Positions 20,520-28,968 of a stretch of 64,000 bases of DNA are shown in pieces. Location of the stretch: the NCBI RefSeq assembly GCF_900100625.1, contig NZ_FMTY01000004.1:97409-161408 (forward strand), in the 5' to 3' direction. The translations under genes were made by a program, and so were the position numbers. Under the pieces are notes generated by a model. That model was not told where the DNA came from. It saw only the letters and a program-made list of their open reading frames with translations, and did no database searches. The stretch is from Flavobacterium saliperosum (GTDB lineage: Bacteria; Bacteroidota; Bacteroidia; Flavobacteriales; Flavobacteriaceae). How positions within the stretch are numbered: the stretch's first letter is position 1; the number at the start of each line of letters is the position of its first letter.

Positions 20520-21434
20520 TTGAAACAAATATTTTACAGTAACGGAAAACTGCTGCTCACAGGGGAATACGTTGTGCTTGATGGCGCAAAAGCCTTGGCA
20601 TTACCAACCAAATTCGGACAATCGCTTCAGGCATCATCCGGTGAAAAAAACACGATTTTCTGGAAAAGTCAAGATAGCGACGGATCGGTTTGGTTTGAGG
20701 AAGAAATCCCTTTTGAAGCAATTAAAAACAAAATTCATTCCGATTCTGAGAATGCCGTTAAAAATACGCTGATCGATATTTTGCATCAAGCTTACAAACA
20801 GAACAACCGTTTTTTGGATCATTCTGAAGGATACACTGTGACCACGGTATTGACCTTTCCGCGTTTCTGGGGATTGGGTACTTCGTCAACACTAATCAAC
20901 AACATAGCGCAATGGCTACAAATTGATGCGTTTGAACTTTTGAGAAAAAGTTTTGGCGGCAGCGGATATGATATTGCCTGCGCCCAAAACGACACGCCGA
21001 TTCTTTATCGCTTGGAAAAAGAAGTGCCGCAGATTGAAACGGTCAGTTTCCGTCCGCCTTTCGCTGACCAACTCTATTTTGTGTATTTGAATCGGAAACA
21101 AAGCAGCAGGGCGGCCATAAACGCCTATTACAACAAACAACAACGCATCGGAAAAATAATCCATGAGATTAACGGAATTACCAACGCACTGCTAACTGCA
21201 GATACTATCAGTCGTTTTTCCGAGTTACTTGAAAACCACGAAATCATAATGAGTAACGTGCTGGAAATGCAAACGGTAAAAGAAGCATTATTTCCCGATT
21301 TTAAAGGCGTGGTAAAAAGTCTTGGCGCCTGGGGAGGTGACTTCGTATTGATTGTTTCAGAAGAAGATCCACAACCGTATTTTCAAGAACGGGGCTACAA
21401 CACGATAATTTCTTATCCCGATATGATAAAATAA
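20520..21434 (+). CDS. GYDIA-family GHMP kinase (candidate phosphomevalonate kinase)
   Basis: A 304-residue GHMP-superfamily small-molecule kinase. The start codon is TTG at 20520: the family N-terminus YSNGKLLLTGEYVVLDG begins seven codons later and no ATG is available. The phosphate loop region reads GLGTSSTLINN; the motif that names the family, GGSGYDIA, is present; C-terminal GAWGGDFVLIV resembles motif 3. It lies directly after HMG-CoA reductase. The substrate is not known from the sequence; phosphomevalonate is an inference from the neighbouring pathway genes. A strong terminator follows. Confidence 0.88.
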   Translation: MKQIFYSNGKLLLTGEYVVLDGAKALALPTKFGQSLQASSGEKNTIFWKSQDSDGSVWFEEEIPFEAIKNKIHSDSENAVKNTLIDILHQAYKQNNRFLDHSEGYTVTTVLTFPRFWGLGTSSTLINNIAQWLQIDAFELLRKSFGGSGYDIACAQNDTPILYRLEKEVPQIETVSFRPPFADQLYFVYLNRKQSSRAAINAYYNKQQRIGKIIHEINGITNALLTADTISRFSELLENHEIIMSNVLEMQTVKEALFPDFKGVVKSLGAWGGDFVLIVSEEDPQPYFQERGYNTIISYPDMIK

Positions 21435-21463
21435 AAAACGCTCCGAAATCGGAGCGTTTTTTT
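21434..21463. terminator. bidirectional terminator between GHMP kinase and PpiD-like gene
   Basis: Stem AAACGCTCCG / CGGAGCGTTT with loop AAAT, flanked by A run on the left and T run on the right, placed between two convergent genes, so it can end transcription from both sides. Confidence 0.9.
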
Positions 21464-21481
21464 ATTATTTATAATAGCTTC

Positions 21482-23584
21482 TTATTGAAATTCAACGCGG
21501 TTGTCTTCAATCTCAGCAGCACTCTTAAGCGCTCCGATTACTCTACCTGAAGCAGATCCTTGATTTTGAGATTTCAGTGTTGTTACATAAGAGGAATAGT
21601 TCGGTAATGCCGGTGCTTTAACCACTGCTTTCGTTCTGATCATGTAAACACCCATTTCTCCTTCTATCAATTTTGATGTCTTACCTGCTCCCAAACCAAA
21701 GGCTTTACCCGCAACTTTAGGCTCAGAACCTACGTTTGGAATAACCGCATTCTGAAGAGAAACACCTGATGCCGTAAGAATACTTGCGCCCGATTTTTGC
21801 GCAACAGCCTCTAAAGTAGCGCCAGTCATTTTAGCTTTGATTAATTCGGCTTTTTTCTTGTTCTTCAAAATTGGCTCCACAGAAGCTTTCGCCTGCTCTA
21901 ATGACATTAAGCCAGACTCATTTTTCGCTTTAACTCTTGCGATGATATGTCCTTGAAGGTTATCAAATTTCTTAACATCTCCTTCTTTGGTATCTCTGCC
22001 AAAGGCCCATGTTACAACACCTCTTTGACTTCCTACCGCTGGAAGATACTCATCAGTTCCTTTAACCGTAGCAGGATTTACAGTCAAGCCCGCTTCTTTA
22101 GCCACCGTCGCGAAATCCTTGTCGTTAGCATCCGCTTCAAACTTAGTCGCTTTCGTATAGATTTGATCTGCAGTTGCTTCAGAAGGCTCAATTTTTCTGG
22201 CCACCGTAGCCAAACGAACTGCGTCGTATTTAGCATCTACCTTGATAACGTGGTATCCGAATTCCGTTTCAACAACACCCATAGCTCCAACAGGATTGTT
22301 GAATAAGAAATCGTTGAATGGTTTTACCATTTGTCCTTTGGTTACATTATCGTAAGACCCACCGTTTTGTTTAGAACCGGTATCATCCGTATTCATCATG
22401 GCCAACATTGGGAAACTTCCCGGATTAGCTTTAACCTGCGCTAACAATTCATCCGCTTTCGCTTTTGCTTCTTCTTTTGTTCTTTTAGTTGCAGCTGGTG
22501 CTTTACTTCCTTCATACGAAAGTAATATGTGACTTACTTTAGCCGATGAACCCGCTTGTCTGCCTAACATTTTAGACAAACAGTAGTATCCGTTGTAAAT
22601 GTAAGGTCCGAAAACTTCCCCTTGAGGCAAATTGAATAACTGCTCTTGGTTCTCTAACGGCAAATCTTTCTTAGCCACATACGTTGAATCAAATTTGATA
22701 TCCGAATTGGCATTTACAAATTCCTCCACATTAACAGCCGCTTTAAACCCTGGCAATGTATCGTTTTTACCCGTTTTTTCATTATAAACCACTCTTCCGG
22801 ACAATAATCCGTTGATGGTTGTTTTCATTTCCGCTTCGTCTTCAACAGAAGGTTTGTTTTCAATAAATACAAACTCAATGTCTCTTGAATTTTCAGATTT
22901 GTATTTTTTCTCATTCTTTTTCATGTAATCCATGATTTCAGAATCCGAAACTTTAACCTGATCGTCCTTAATTGTGGAATAAGCCACCGTTACATAGTCA
23001 AAATCCGCTTTGTCATTTTCTTTAGCGTAAGCCGCTTTTGCTTCAACTTTAGTGGTAACCAAACCAGACTTGATCATGGTGTAGTACATTTGTTCCAAAG
23101 CGAAATCCTGAATGTTTTGTTCGTCTTTCAACCAGGCATTCCATCGTTCCGGATCGGAATTTTTTAATGTCGCTAAGAATTCGTTGAATTTGTTTACATC
23201 AAAAATACCGGCAGCGTTTAAAAACTGAGGATTTTGTGCAATATTAGGATTTTGCTTGATTACGTTAATCAATTGGTCTTTACCAATTTTCAAACCTAAT
23301 TTTTCAAACTCTCCATCCAAAAGGATTTTTTTAACTTCCTGTTCCCAAACTCCGTTTGCAGCCTGAGTACCACTCACGCCCTGACCGTTTTTCTCCGCCA
23401 TGGAAACTTTCTGTAAAAATTCCTGTGCCGAAATGTCCTCACCGTTAACGCTTCCTACATTTCTTGAAGTTTGACTGAAACCTCCGTTTTGGATTACATC
23501 ACCCACAACGAATGCCAATAAACAAAACCCAATTACTGCGATAAGTAATATTGAACGTTGTCTAATTTTTGATAAAACTGCCAT
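21482..23584 (-). CDS. PpiD-like periplasmic peptidyl-prolyl isomerase / chaperone
   Basis: Membrane-anchored folding factor, 700 residues. One N-terminal helix (ILLIAVIGFCLLAFVVGDVI, about 12-31) anchors a large periplasmic part. A SurA-N-like chaperone region spans about 35-180. A PPIC rotamase domain lies at about 345-450, from VSHILLSYEG through GGSYDNVTKGQMVKPFNDF to TEFGYHVIKVD. A second, weaker rotamase-like region follows. It probably helps fold outer-membrane proteins. It is preceded by lptC-like and outer-membrane protein genes on the same strand. Confidence 0.88.
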   Translation of the reverse strand: MAVLSKIRQRSILLIAVIGFCLLAFVVGDVIQNGGFSQTSRNVGSVNGEDISAQEFLQKVSMAEKNGQGVSGTQAANGVWEQEVKKILLDGEFEKLGLKIGKDQLINVIKQNPNIAQNPQFLNAAGIFDVNKFNEFLATLKNSDPERWNAWLKDEQNIQDFALEQMYYTMIKSGLVTTKVEAKAAYAKENDKADFDYVTVAYSTIKDDQVKVSDSEIMDYMKKNEKKYKSENSRDIEFVFIENKPSVEDEAEMKTTINGLLSGRVVYNEKTGKNDTLPGFKAAVNVEEFVNANSDIKFDSTYVAKKDLPLENQEQLFNLPQGEVFGPYIYNGYYCLSKMLGRQAGSSAKVSHILLSYEGSKAPAATKRTKEEAKAKADELLAQVKANPGSFPMLAMMNTDDTGSKQNGGSYDNVTKGQMVKPFNDFLFNNPVGAMGVVETEFGYHVIKVDAKYDAVRLATVARKIEPSEATADQIYTKATKFEADANDKDFATVAKEAGLTVNPATVKGTDEYLPAVGSQRGVVTWAFGRDTKEGDVKKFDNLQGHIIARVKAKNESGLMSLEQAKASVEPILKNKKKAELIKAKMTGATLEAVAQKSGASILTASGVSLQNAVIPNVGSEPKVAGKAFGLGAGKTSKLIEGEMGVYMIRTKAVVKAPALPNYSSYVTTLKSQNQGSASGRVIGALKSAAEIEDNRVEFQ

Positions 23585-23679
23585 TTCTTATTTAGTTAAA
23601 TTTTTATTCAGTGGGCGAAAATACAATTATCTATTTAATAATAAAATAGTATTCTGAGTTTTTTACCCCCTATTTTAAA

Positions 23680-23865
23680 TTATTTGCTGTTATTTTTGAA
23701 TTTATTGGAAAAATGTCTACGAAAGAAAAACATAAAAATCGCTACTGCCGCAAAAAGAAAAACAACCACCGGACTTTCATGGTGTTGTATTTTAACGATT
23801 CCTTCATAAAGGAATAGTATTGCCATCACCAAATAGAGGTAATGTATGTATCTCAATATTTTCAT
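23680..23865 (-). CDS. small membrane protein, unknown
   Basis: 61 residues, two hydrophobic helices (about 7-25 and 33-50) and a basic tail RRHFSNKFKNNSK. Its start is two bases after the lptC-like stop, so the two genes look translationally coupled; that packing is the chief support. No motif recognised. It may be a conserved flavobacterial accessory to the upstream envelope genes, but that is not shown. Confidence 0.65.
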   Translation of the reverse strand: MKILRYIHYLYLVMAILFLYEGIVKIQHHESPVVVFLFAAVAIFMFFFRRHFSNKFKNNSK

Positions 23866-23867
23866 TT

Positions 23868-24431
23868 TTATTCTAATTTGGTTACTTCTCCCCTGCTGTT
23901 TTGCATATTAAAGACCTTAAAATCTTTGCTGAAATCGACACCGGGTCCTTCAAGATATCCGCCGGCTTCATCAGTATATTTAAACTGTTTCTCCGTAAAA
24001 AACCATTCGTTTTTCTGATCGTAATACAACTGCTCCGTTTGCAGCAATTTACCATCACTGGAAGTGATTTTTACATTACCCTGTAAATCAATGATATCCG
24101 TCTTTGCATAGGTAATCGCATAATCGGCATCCACATAACTTTTCTTCTGGTCATCATCAAAAAGCGTCACATGGATTCCTTTCGGAAATTCGGTAAACGG
24201 ATATTTCGCATTGGAATAATCCAGCATTTTCGGACTTACCAGAATGGCTTTGACTTTCCCGGAATCGGTATATTTCAAATCAACCGTATCTGCTTCTCCC
24301 GATGGGGCAAACGCAACCGAATTGATTCGCTGCACTTCCTTAAAATTACTCTCGCATGAAAAAAACACAGTCACGGCAAAAACCATGACTATAATCCCCA
24401 AACCGTTTTTAAGAAGTGTTTTCATAACCAT
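23868..24431 (-). CDS. lptC: LptC-like LPS export protein
   Basis: Periplasmic link of the lipopolysaccharide export bridge. 187 residues (or 185 from the second ATG at 24425). The N-terminus is a lipoprotein-type signal with the lipobox FFSC, unlike the simple anchor of the E. coli protein. The body is a short OstA/LptC beta-jellyroll: DADYAITYAKTDIIDLQGNV, SSDGKLLQTEQLYYDQKNEW and YLEGPGVDFSKDFKVFNMQN are typical blocks. It lies nine bases after an outer-membrane protein gene. Confidence 0.82.
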   Translation of the reverse strand: MVMKTLLKNGLGIIVMVFAVTVFFSCESNFKEVQRINSVAFAPSGEADTVDLKYTDSGKVKAILVSPKMLDYSNAKYPFTEFPKGIHVTLFDDDQKKSYVDADYAITYAKTDIIDLQGNVKITSSDGKLLQTEQLYYDQKNEWFFTEKQFKYTDEAGGYLEGPGVDFSKDFKVFNMQNSRGEVTKLE

Positions 24432-24440
24432 CAGAATGGA

Positions 24441-25703
24441 TTAGTCGTATTTTGGCTTCACGAACCAACGATCACTGAAAGACAAGCCGATATTGATGTT
24501 GAAGTAATTTTCCTGAATCAGGTTGTTACTTGTAGTTCCTTTTTTTCCGTATTCAAAACCAAGGTTGATATTTGAAATACTCGTTCCTACCGGAAAACCG
24601 AATCCAAAACTCACTCCGGTATCTCTAATCGATTGATTGTTCACTATCAGGCCTGTATTTTCATGACGAAAACCGGCGCGGTACACAATTCTTTCAAAAT
24701 AGTTCCTAAAAGAATTGTACTTGGGAATATAAAAACCTCCAACGGCAAAACGGGAAGCACTTTCAAACCCTACATTCTCTTGACTTGCGCCATCATTCTT
24801 ACCCTGCAAAGTCACTTCCGTACCTACAAACCATTTTTTGCTTTTTCCAAATGCTGTTCCAAAAGACACTTTTGAAGGAATCTTGAATTTCGAATCGGCT
24901 ACCTCAACATCACTGTTGTCCCCTATAAATTCAGCACCCGTTATTCCATAGGTTACCAGAGCCACATTTCTGGAATTATTGGAATTCAAATTGCTTTCCG
25001 GCGTAAAAGTGAAACTGTTCGACCACTCTAAATTGTTTTTTAGCTTGGTATGATAAAACAATCCTGTCGTAACCGAAAAACCGCTGTATGTCGATTCGTT
25101 TTTGGTTCTTGAACCTACGGCAATGGCGGGATCCGTAACAAAAACAATGGATTTGGTTTCGATTCCTCCGAAACTGTATTGCAAATCCATCCCAAAACTT
25201 AATTTTGGTGTAATCTTATAAGCTCCGCCCAGAAAAACCTTATTAAGTCCGCCTTCTCCTTGAAAGGTTTCCGTTCTTGTTTCACTTTCTCCGAAAATAT
25301 TATCAGTCGTCCTTACTCTTTGAACCTTATATCCCACGGCAGAATAAGGAATTATCCCGAAACTGACCCCGGCTTTACCCAAAGGCAACCCAACCGCAAG
25401 GTAATCCAAGGTGGTTCGCTGCGCTTTTTCTTCCTGGGAGTTGGTTTTGAAAGTGGTTCTCGTATTGGCCCCACCAACGGTCAATGAAGTATATTTTAAA
25501 AAGGAATAAGAGGCCGGATTTTGTAAATTAACATGAATACTGTCTACAAACACACCAACCGTTCCCATGGCTCTGTTTTCATTCGTTCCTTTGAACTTAA
25601 CATCTCCGATTCCGTAAAATGAATAAGGTGAAGCGGTTCCTTCCTGCGCTAATATTACAGTTGAAAATAGCAAACTAATGCCTAAGATTATCTTTTTAAT
25701 CAT
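24441..25703 (-). CDS. outer-membrane beta-barrel protein, unknown role
   Basis: 420 residues with signal peptide 1-19 (ends ILAQ). The rest is beta-rich with many alternating aromatic strands and ends in an aromatic-rich strand (NINIGLSFSDRWFVKPKYD). Blocks such as GVSFGIIPYSAVGYKV and the N-terminal SPYSFYGIGDVKFKG recall FadL/PorV-like barrels of flavobacteria. The ligand is unknown. The gene overlaps the coaX stop by eight bases and precedes lptC. Confidence 0.78.
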   Translation of the reverse strand: MIKKIILGISLLFSTVILAQEGTASPYSFYGIGDVKFKGTNENRAMGTVGVFVDSIHVNLQNPASYSFLKYTSLTVGGANTRTTFKTNSQEEKAQRTTLDYLAVGLPLGKAGVSFGIIPYSAVGYKVQRVRTTDNIFGESETRTETFQGEGGLNKVFLGGAYKITPKLSFGMDLQYSFGGIETKSIVFVTDPAIAVGSRTKNESTYSGFSVTTGLFYHTKLKNNLEWSNSFTFTPESNLNSNNSRNVALVTYGITGAEFIGDNSDVEVADSKFKIPSKVSFGTAFGKSKKWFVGTEVTLQGKNDGASQENVGFESASRFAVGGFYIPKYNSFRNYFERIVYRAGFRHENTGLIVNNQSIRDTGVSFGFGFPVGTSISNINLGFEYGKKGTTSNNLIQENYFNINIGLSFSDRWFVKPKYD

Positions 25704-26430
25704 TGTTGATTGTATAATGGTGTATATGATTCAAGCTTTCCAGAAGAAAATTTGAATTGGCAAATATGGTGTTTTTTATGTTTTTAGCCAAAAATTCCGC
25801 ATCGCCTCCTGTTAAAATTACTGTTAAATCTTGATATTGTTGACGATACTGATTTATAAAACCGTCGATTTCATTCACAATTCCATTAACAACACCCGAA
25901 TGAATGGATTCCCTAGTTGAATTCCCTATGAAATTTTGCGGTTGTTCCAAGGTGAGTAACGGTAATTTTGCGGTATAATTGTGAAGCGCTTCATAGCGCA
26001 GTCGTAATCCGGGTGAAATTGCGCCGCCAAGATACGTATCCTTTTCATCCACAAAATCATAGGTGATACAGGTTCCGGCATCTATAATAAGTCGGTTTTG
26101 CTTTGGATACACTAACGTCGCTCCCGAAGCCAGAACCATGCGATCCACCCCCAGCGTTTTTGGAGTGGCATACTTATTTTTGAACGGAAATACGGATTCA
26201 GAAGAAATAATGTTCAATTTAGAGGTTTTCTGAAGCAACGCAAGTAGCTCCTCATCCAATTTTCCCACCGATGAAAACACCGATTCGGTTATCTGCGGAA
26301 AGTTTTTAAAAATATTTCCGGTTTTTTTTACCGCTTCTTCTTTTAGAAAAACATCCTGAAACAAAAAGGTATGTTTCTCAAAAACAGCAACTTTAATTCG
26401 GGTGTTCCCTACATCGATGGCTAAAAGCAT
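25696..26430 (-). CDS. coaX: type III pantothenate kinase
   Basis: First step of coenzyme A synthesis, pantothenate phosphorylation, by an ASKHA-fold enzyme. The longer open frame starts at 26538, but the family N-terminus LLAIDVGNTRIKVAVFE directly follows the ATG at 26430, giving a normal 244 residues. Other blocks: KTLGVDRMVLASGA, LIIDAGTCITYDFVD, YLGGAISPGLRLRYEAL and VILTGGDAEFLA. A TATCTTTG element lies 20 bases upstream on the minus strand. It heads the leftward envelope block. Confidence 0.94.
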   Translation of the reverse strand: MLLAIDVGNTRIKVAVFEKHTFLFQDVFLKEEAVKKTGNIFKNFPQITESVFSSVGKLDEELLALLQKTSKLNIISSESVFPFKNKYATPKTLGVDRMVLASGATLVYPKQNRLIIDAGTCITYDFVDEKDTYLGGAISPGLRLRYEALHNYTAKLPLLTLEQPQNFIGNSTRESIHSGVVNGIVNEIDGFINQYRQQYQDLTVILTGGDAEFLAKNIKNTIFANSNFLLESLNHIHHYTINND

Positions 26431-26449
26431 ATTTTCTTCATTGTGGAAA

Positions 26450-26457
26450 CAAAGATA
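26450..26457 (-). promoter_or_regulatory. -7 element (TATCTTTG) for coaX
   Basis: The minus-strand TATCTTTG is 19 bases ahead of the preferred ATG at 26430, which supports that start over the one at 26538. Confidence 0.55.
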
Positions 26458-26483
26458 CAAATTGATTTTTTTAAAAATTTGTT

Positions 26484-26513
26484 TTGGATAAATGAAAAAT
26501 GGTTCTATATTTG
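26484..26513 (+). promoter_or_regulatory. tRNA-Phe promoter (TTG-N19-TATATTTG)
   Basis: TTG at 26484-26486 and TATATTTG at 26506-26513, spacing 19, a good match to the Bacteroidota promoter consensus. The tRNA begins 48 bases after the -7 element. Confidence 0.75.
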
Positions 26514-26560
26514 CACCCGCAATCAACAAGCAATACACGCTTAATGAAAGCAGACATTAT

Positions 26561-26633
26561 GGTGCCTTAGCTCAGTTGGTAGAGCAATGGACTGAAAATC
26601 CATGTGTCCCTGGTTCGATTCCTGGAGGCACCA
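26561..26633 (+). tRNA. tRNA-Phe (GAA)
   Basis: 73 bases. Acceptor stem GGTGCCT / AGGCACC with discriminator A; D arm TAGCTCAGTTGGTAGAGCA; anticodon loop CTGAAAA with anticodon GAA; T arm with GGTTCGATTCC. The CCA end is not encoded. Confidence 0.97.
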
Positions 26634-26638
26634 CTTAC

Positions 26639-26667
26639 AAACCCGAATAGTACTATTCGGGTTTTTT
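26639..26667 (+). terminator. terminator after tRNA-Phe
   Basis: Nine-base stem ACCCGAATA / TATTCGGGT with loop GTAC, followed by TTTTT, six bases after the tRNA end. Confidence 0.85.
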
Positions 26668-26693
26668 GTTTTCCAAACATTCACAAAAACAAA

Positions 26694-26719
26694 AAGCCAC
26701 CTCAACGAGATGGCTTTTA
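26694..26719 (-). terminator. terminator of the DUF885 gene
   Basis: On the minus strand GCCATCTC-GTT-GAGGTGGC with one G-T pair, followed by a T run; it lies just past the DUF885 stop. Confidence 0.75.
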
Positions 26720-26722
26720 TCC

Positions 26723-28489
26723 TTATTTACCCGACAGAATCCAGTCGTTTATTTTCTTTTCAAGCAACGCCAACGGCATTACACCCGACTCCAACACTTT
26801 CTGATGAAACACTTTGATGTCAAATTTGTCTTTCATCTGAGTTTCGGCCTTTTTGCGCAACTCGATGATTTTCAATTGTCCGATTTTATATGATAACGCC
26901 TGACCCGAATAGGCCATATAACGTTCAATTTCAGAGATGATACTGGCTTCGCTCTCCGCTTCGTTTTCCAACGAATATTTAATCGCCTGTTCCCGCGTCC
27001 ATCCTTTGGAATGCAAACCGGTATCGACCACCAAACGAATCGCGCGATGCATTTCATTCCCCAACATCCCGAAATACTGATAGGGATCCGTATACAAACC
27101 CAATTCCTTACCCAAACTTTCGGTATAAAGCGCCCAACCTTCGCCATACGCACCAAACCAGTTGAACTTTCTGAAATCCGGCAATTCCTTATTTTCCTGT
27201 TGCAGCGACACCTGAAAATGATGCCCCGGAATAGCTTCATGCAAGAACAAATCCTCATCACCATAATAGTTGTAATTACTCACATCCGGAATCGGCACGT
27301 AAAAAATCCCTGGTCTTGTTCCGTCCGCTGTCCCCTGGATATATTCGGCACTGGCTGTTTTTTCACGAAAGGCTTCGGTTCTTCTGATTTCGAAAGGCGT
27401 TTTAGGCTGCAAGGAAAACAACTTATCAACATTGGGCTTTATCCTTTTGTGAATCGCTTCAAAATTCGCTATCACCTCTTCGGGTTTTTCAAACGGCTTT
27501 AATTCCGGATTGTTTCGTACATGATTGAAAAATTCCACAATTGTTCCTTTAAAACCCACCTGTTCTTTTACCTTCTCCATTTCCGCTTTCAGACGCGCCA
27601 CCTCTTTCAACCCCAATTCATGAATTTCATCCGGATTCATGTCTGTGGTAGTCCACTGCTTCACGTAAACTGCATACAAATCCTTTCCTCCCGGCAAACT
27701 TCCGATACCGCTGGATGCTCTGGAAGCGGGTAAATATTTATCTTTTAAGAACCGAGTCATTTTTTGGTATTGCGGCACCAACTTCCCAGTGATCACTTTC
27801 GCATACTCCTCTTTTAAAGCCGTTTTAACCTCCTCCGAAAAGGATGCCGGCATGGTTTTAATGGTCGAATAAAACAGATTGTCTTCCACATTATTGGTAA
27901 CCTGTTCTTCAAATTGCGGAATCATTTTTTCCGTCAGCACTTTTGGAAGCACAACTCTTTTCTGAATTCCTTTTTCCATATATATCATCGCCGAATCGAT
28001 CCAAACCGAATACAATTCCATTCGTTTCAGAAAATTGCGGTAATCTTTTTCTGTTCGAAACGGTTGTGCCGATGTTCCGCTGGCAAATTGCATGATTTTC
28101 AGATGCGTACTTTCAAACTGATTGATTGGCATTAGATTCGCTTCCTGTTTCAGCAATTCTTTTCCTACGGAAGTTTCCCATTTAATAATGTGATAGCTGA
28201 TTTTTTCTTCTGCTGATAAATTAATCGTATCCACACCAGACAACGCTTTCTCGTATTTATCGAAGAACTTGCCTTGTTTTTTACGATACGCATCGGTCAT
28301 TTCAAACACGAATTGATCGTTGTATTCATTCTGCCCGTTTAAAGTAGCATCCAACGGATTCAATTCGTTTTTTTCTTTGAAATAATCATCGGTGACCGAT
28401 TTAAAATCCACCATTTTTTCTTCTTTTTTACAATTCACAAAAAACAATGAAAATAGCATTGCCGAGAAAAGAATACGTGTTTTGTTCAT
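26723..28489 (-). CDS. DUF885-family lipoprotein, likely metallopeptidase
   Basis: 588 residues. Lipoprotein signal with lipobox FVNC at about 17-20 followed by KKEEK. The family hallmark HEAIPGHH is present near residue 420 (LFLHEAIPGHHFQVSL), a zinc-site-like motif, and a downstream Glu-containing block, YGEGWALYTESLG, gives the likely third ligand. Other conserved blocks: LYAVYVKQWTTTDMNPDEIHELGL and GIFYVPIPDVSNYN. Probably a periplasmic-side peptidase; substrate unknown. Single gene with its own terminator. Confidence 0.88.
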   Translation of the reverse strand: MNKTRILFSAMLFSLFFVNCKKEEKMVDFKSVTDDYFKEKNELNPLDATLNGQNEYNDQFVFEMTDAYRKKQGKFFDKYEKALSGVDTINLSAEEKISYHIIKWETSVGKELLKQEANLMPINQFESTHLKIMQFASGTSAQPFRTEKDYRNFLKRMELYSVWIDSAMIYMEKGIQKRVVLPKVLTEKMIPQFEEQVTNNVEDNLFYSTIKTMPASFSEEVKTALKEEYAKVITGKLVPQYQKMTRFLKDKYLPASRASSGIGSLPGGKDLYAVYVKQWTTTDMNPDEIHELGLKEVARLKAEMEKVKEQVGFKGTIVEFFNHVRNNPELKPFEKPEEVIANFEAIHKRIKPNVDKLFSLQPKTPFEIRRTEAFREKTASAEYIQGTADGTRPGIFYVPIPDVSNYNYYGDEDLFLHEAIPGHHFQVSLQQENKELPDFRKFNWFGAYGEGWALYTESLGKELGLYTDPYQYFGMLGNEMHRAIRLVVDTGLHSKGWTREQAIKYSLENEAESEASIISEIERYMAYSGQALSYKIGQLKIIELRKKAETQMKDKFDIKVFHQKVLESGVMPLALLEKKINDWILSGK

Positions 28490-28528
28490 ATTTCCTGATT
28501 TGAAGATTGACTAGTAAAGCTACTAAAT

Positions 28529-28891
28529 TTATCCGTGATATACTCTTGACGCTACGATTTTTCCTTCGCGAACTTCCAGAACTTCCGCCACCAGCAGGTC
28601 TTCTTCGCCATCCACTTGTCGGATGTATTCCATGAAAACCCTGTCAGTATTAGCCGTTAATGAAGTCACCTTATAATTCAGAGATGGCAATCGGTCAAAC
28701 GCATCCTGCCACCAAGCGCGCATCGCCGCTTTTCCAACCACCAAGCCATTGGTTTCGGGCTGACGGATTTTTAATTTCGGACTGAAATGCTGCGCTTCCT
28801 CATCATAAAGCGACAATAATTTTTCGAGTTGTTTGGTGTTGAACGCCTCAAACCAACGAAAGGCAATGGATTGTAATGTTTCCGGGCTCAT
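28529..28891 (-). CDS. NTF2/SnoaL-like small protein
   Basis: About 120 residues of the cone-shaped alpha+beta NTF2-like fold: FRWFEAFNTKQLEKLLSLYD at the start, a middle VVGKAAMRAWWQDAFDRLP and a C-terminal beta sheet, MEYIRQVDGEEDLLVAEVLE. ATG at 28891 (MSPETL) is preferred; another ATG at 28900 is possible. Members range from enzymes to binding proteins, so no reaction is assigned. It is divergent from the DUF58 gene. Confidence 0.75.
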   Translation of the reverse strand: MSPETLQSIAFRWFEAFNTKQLEKLLSLYDEEAQHFSPKLKIRQPETNGLVVGKAAMRAWWQDAFDRLPSLNYKVTSLTANTDRVFMEYIRQVDGEEDLLVAEVLEVREGKIVASRVYHG

Positions 28892-28955
28892 GCTATACAT
28901 ATTAATAAAGACAAATATTGGAAATAAAATTCAAATGTGCATCACTCCTTTTTTA

Positions 28956-28963
28956 TATCTTTG
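28956..28963 (+). promoter_or_regulatory. -7 element immediately before the DUF58 start
   Basis: TATCTTTG ends only five bases before the preferred ATG at 28969. If used in the usual way the transcript would have almost no leader. No TTG at normal spacing upstream. Confidence 0.5.
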
Positions 28964-28968
28964 AAACT

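Noticed and set aside
26602..26893. Frames covering tRNA-Phe and its terminator
   Set aside because: They read through the tRNA and two terminators.
27011..27502. 163-codon plus-strand frame within the DUF885 gene
   Set aside because: Antisense to the HEAIPGHH region; His/Gln/Arg-rich as expected for a shadow.
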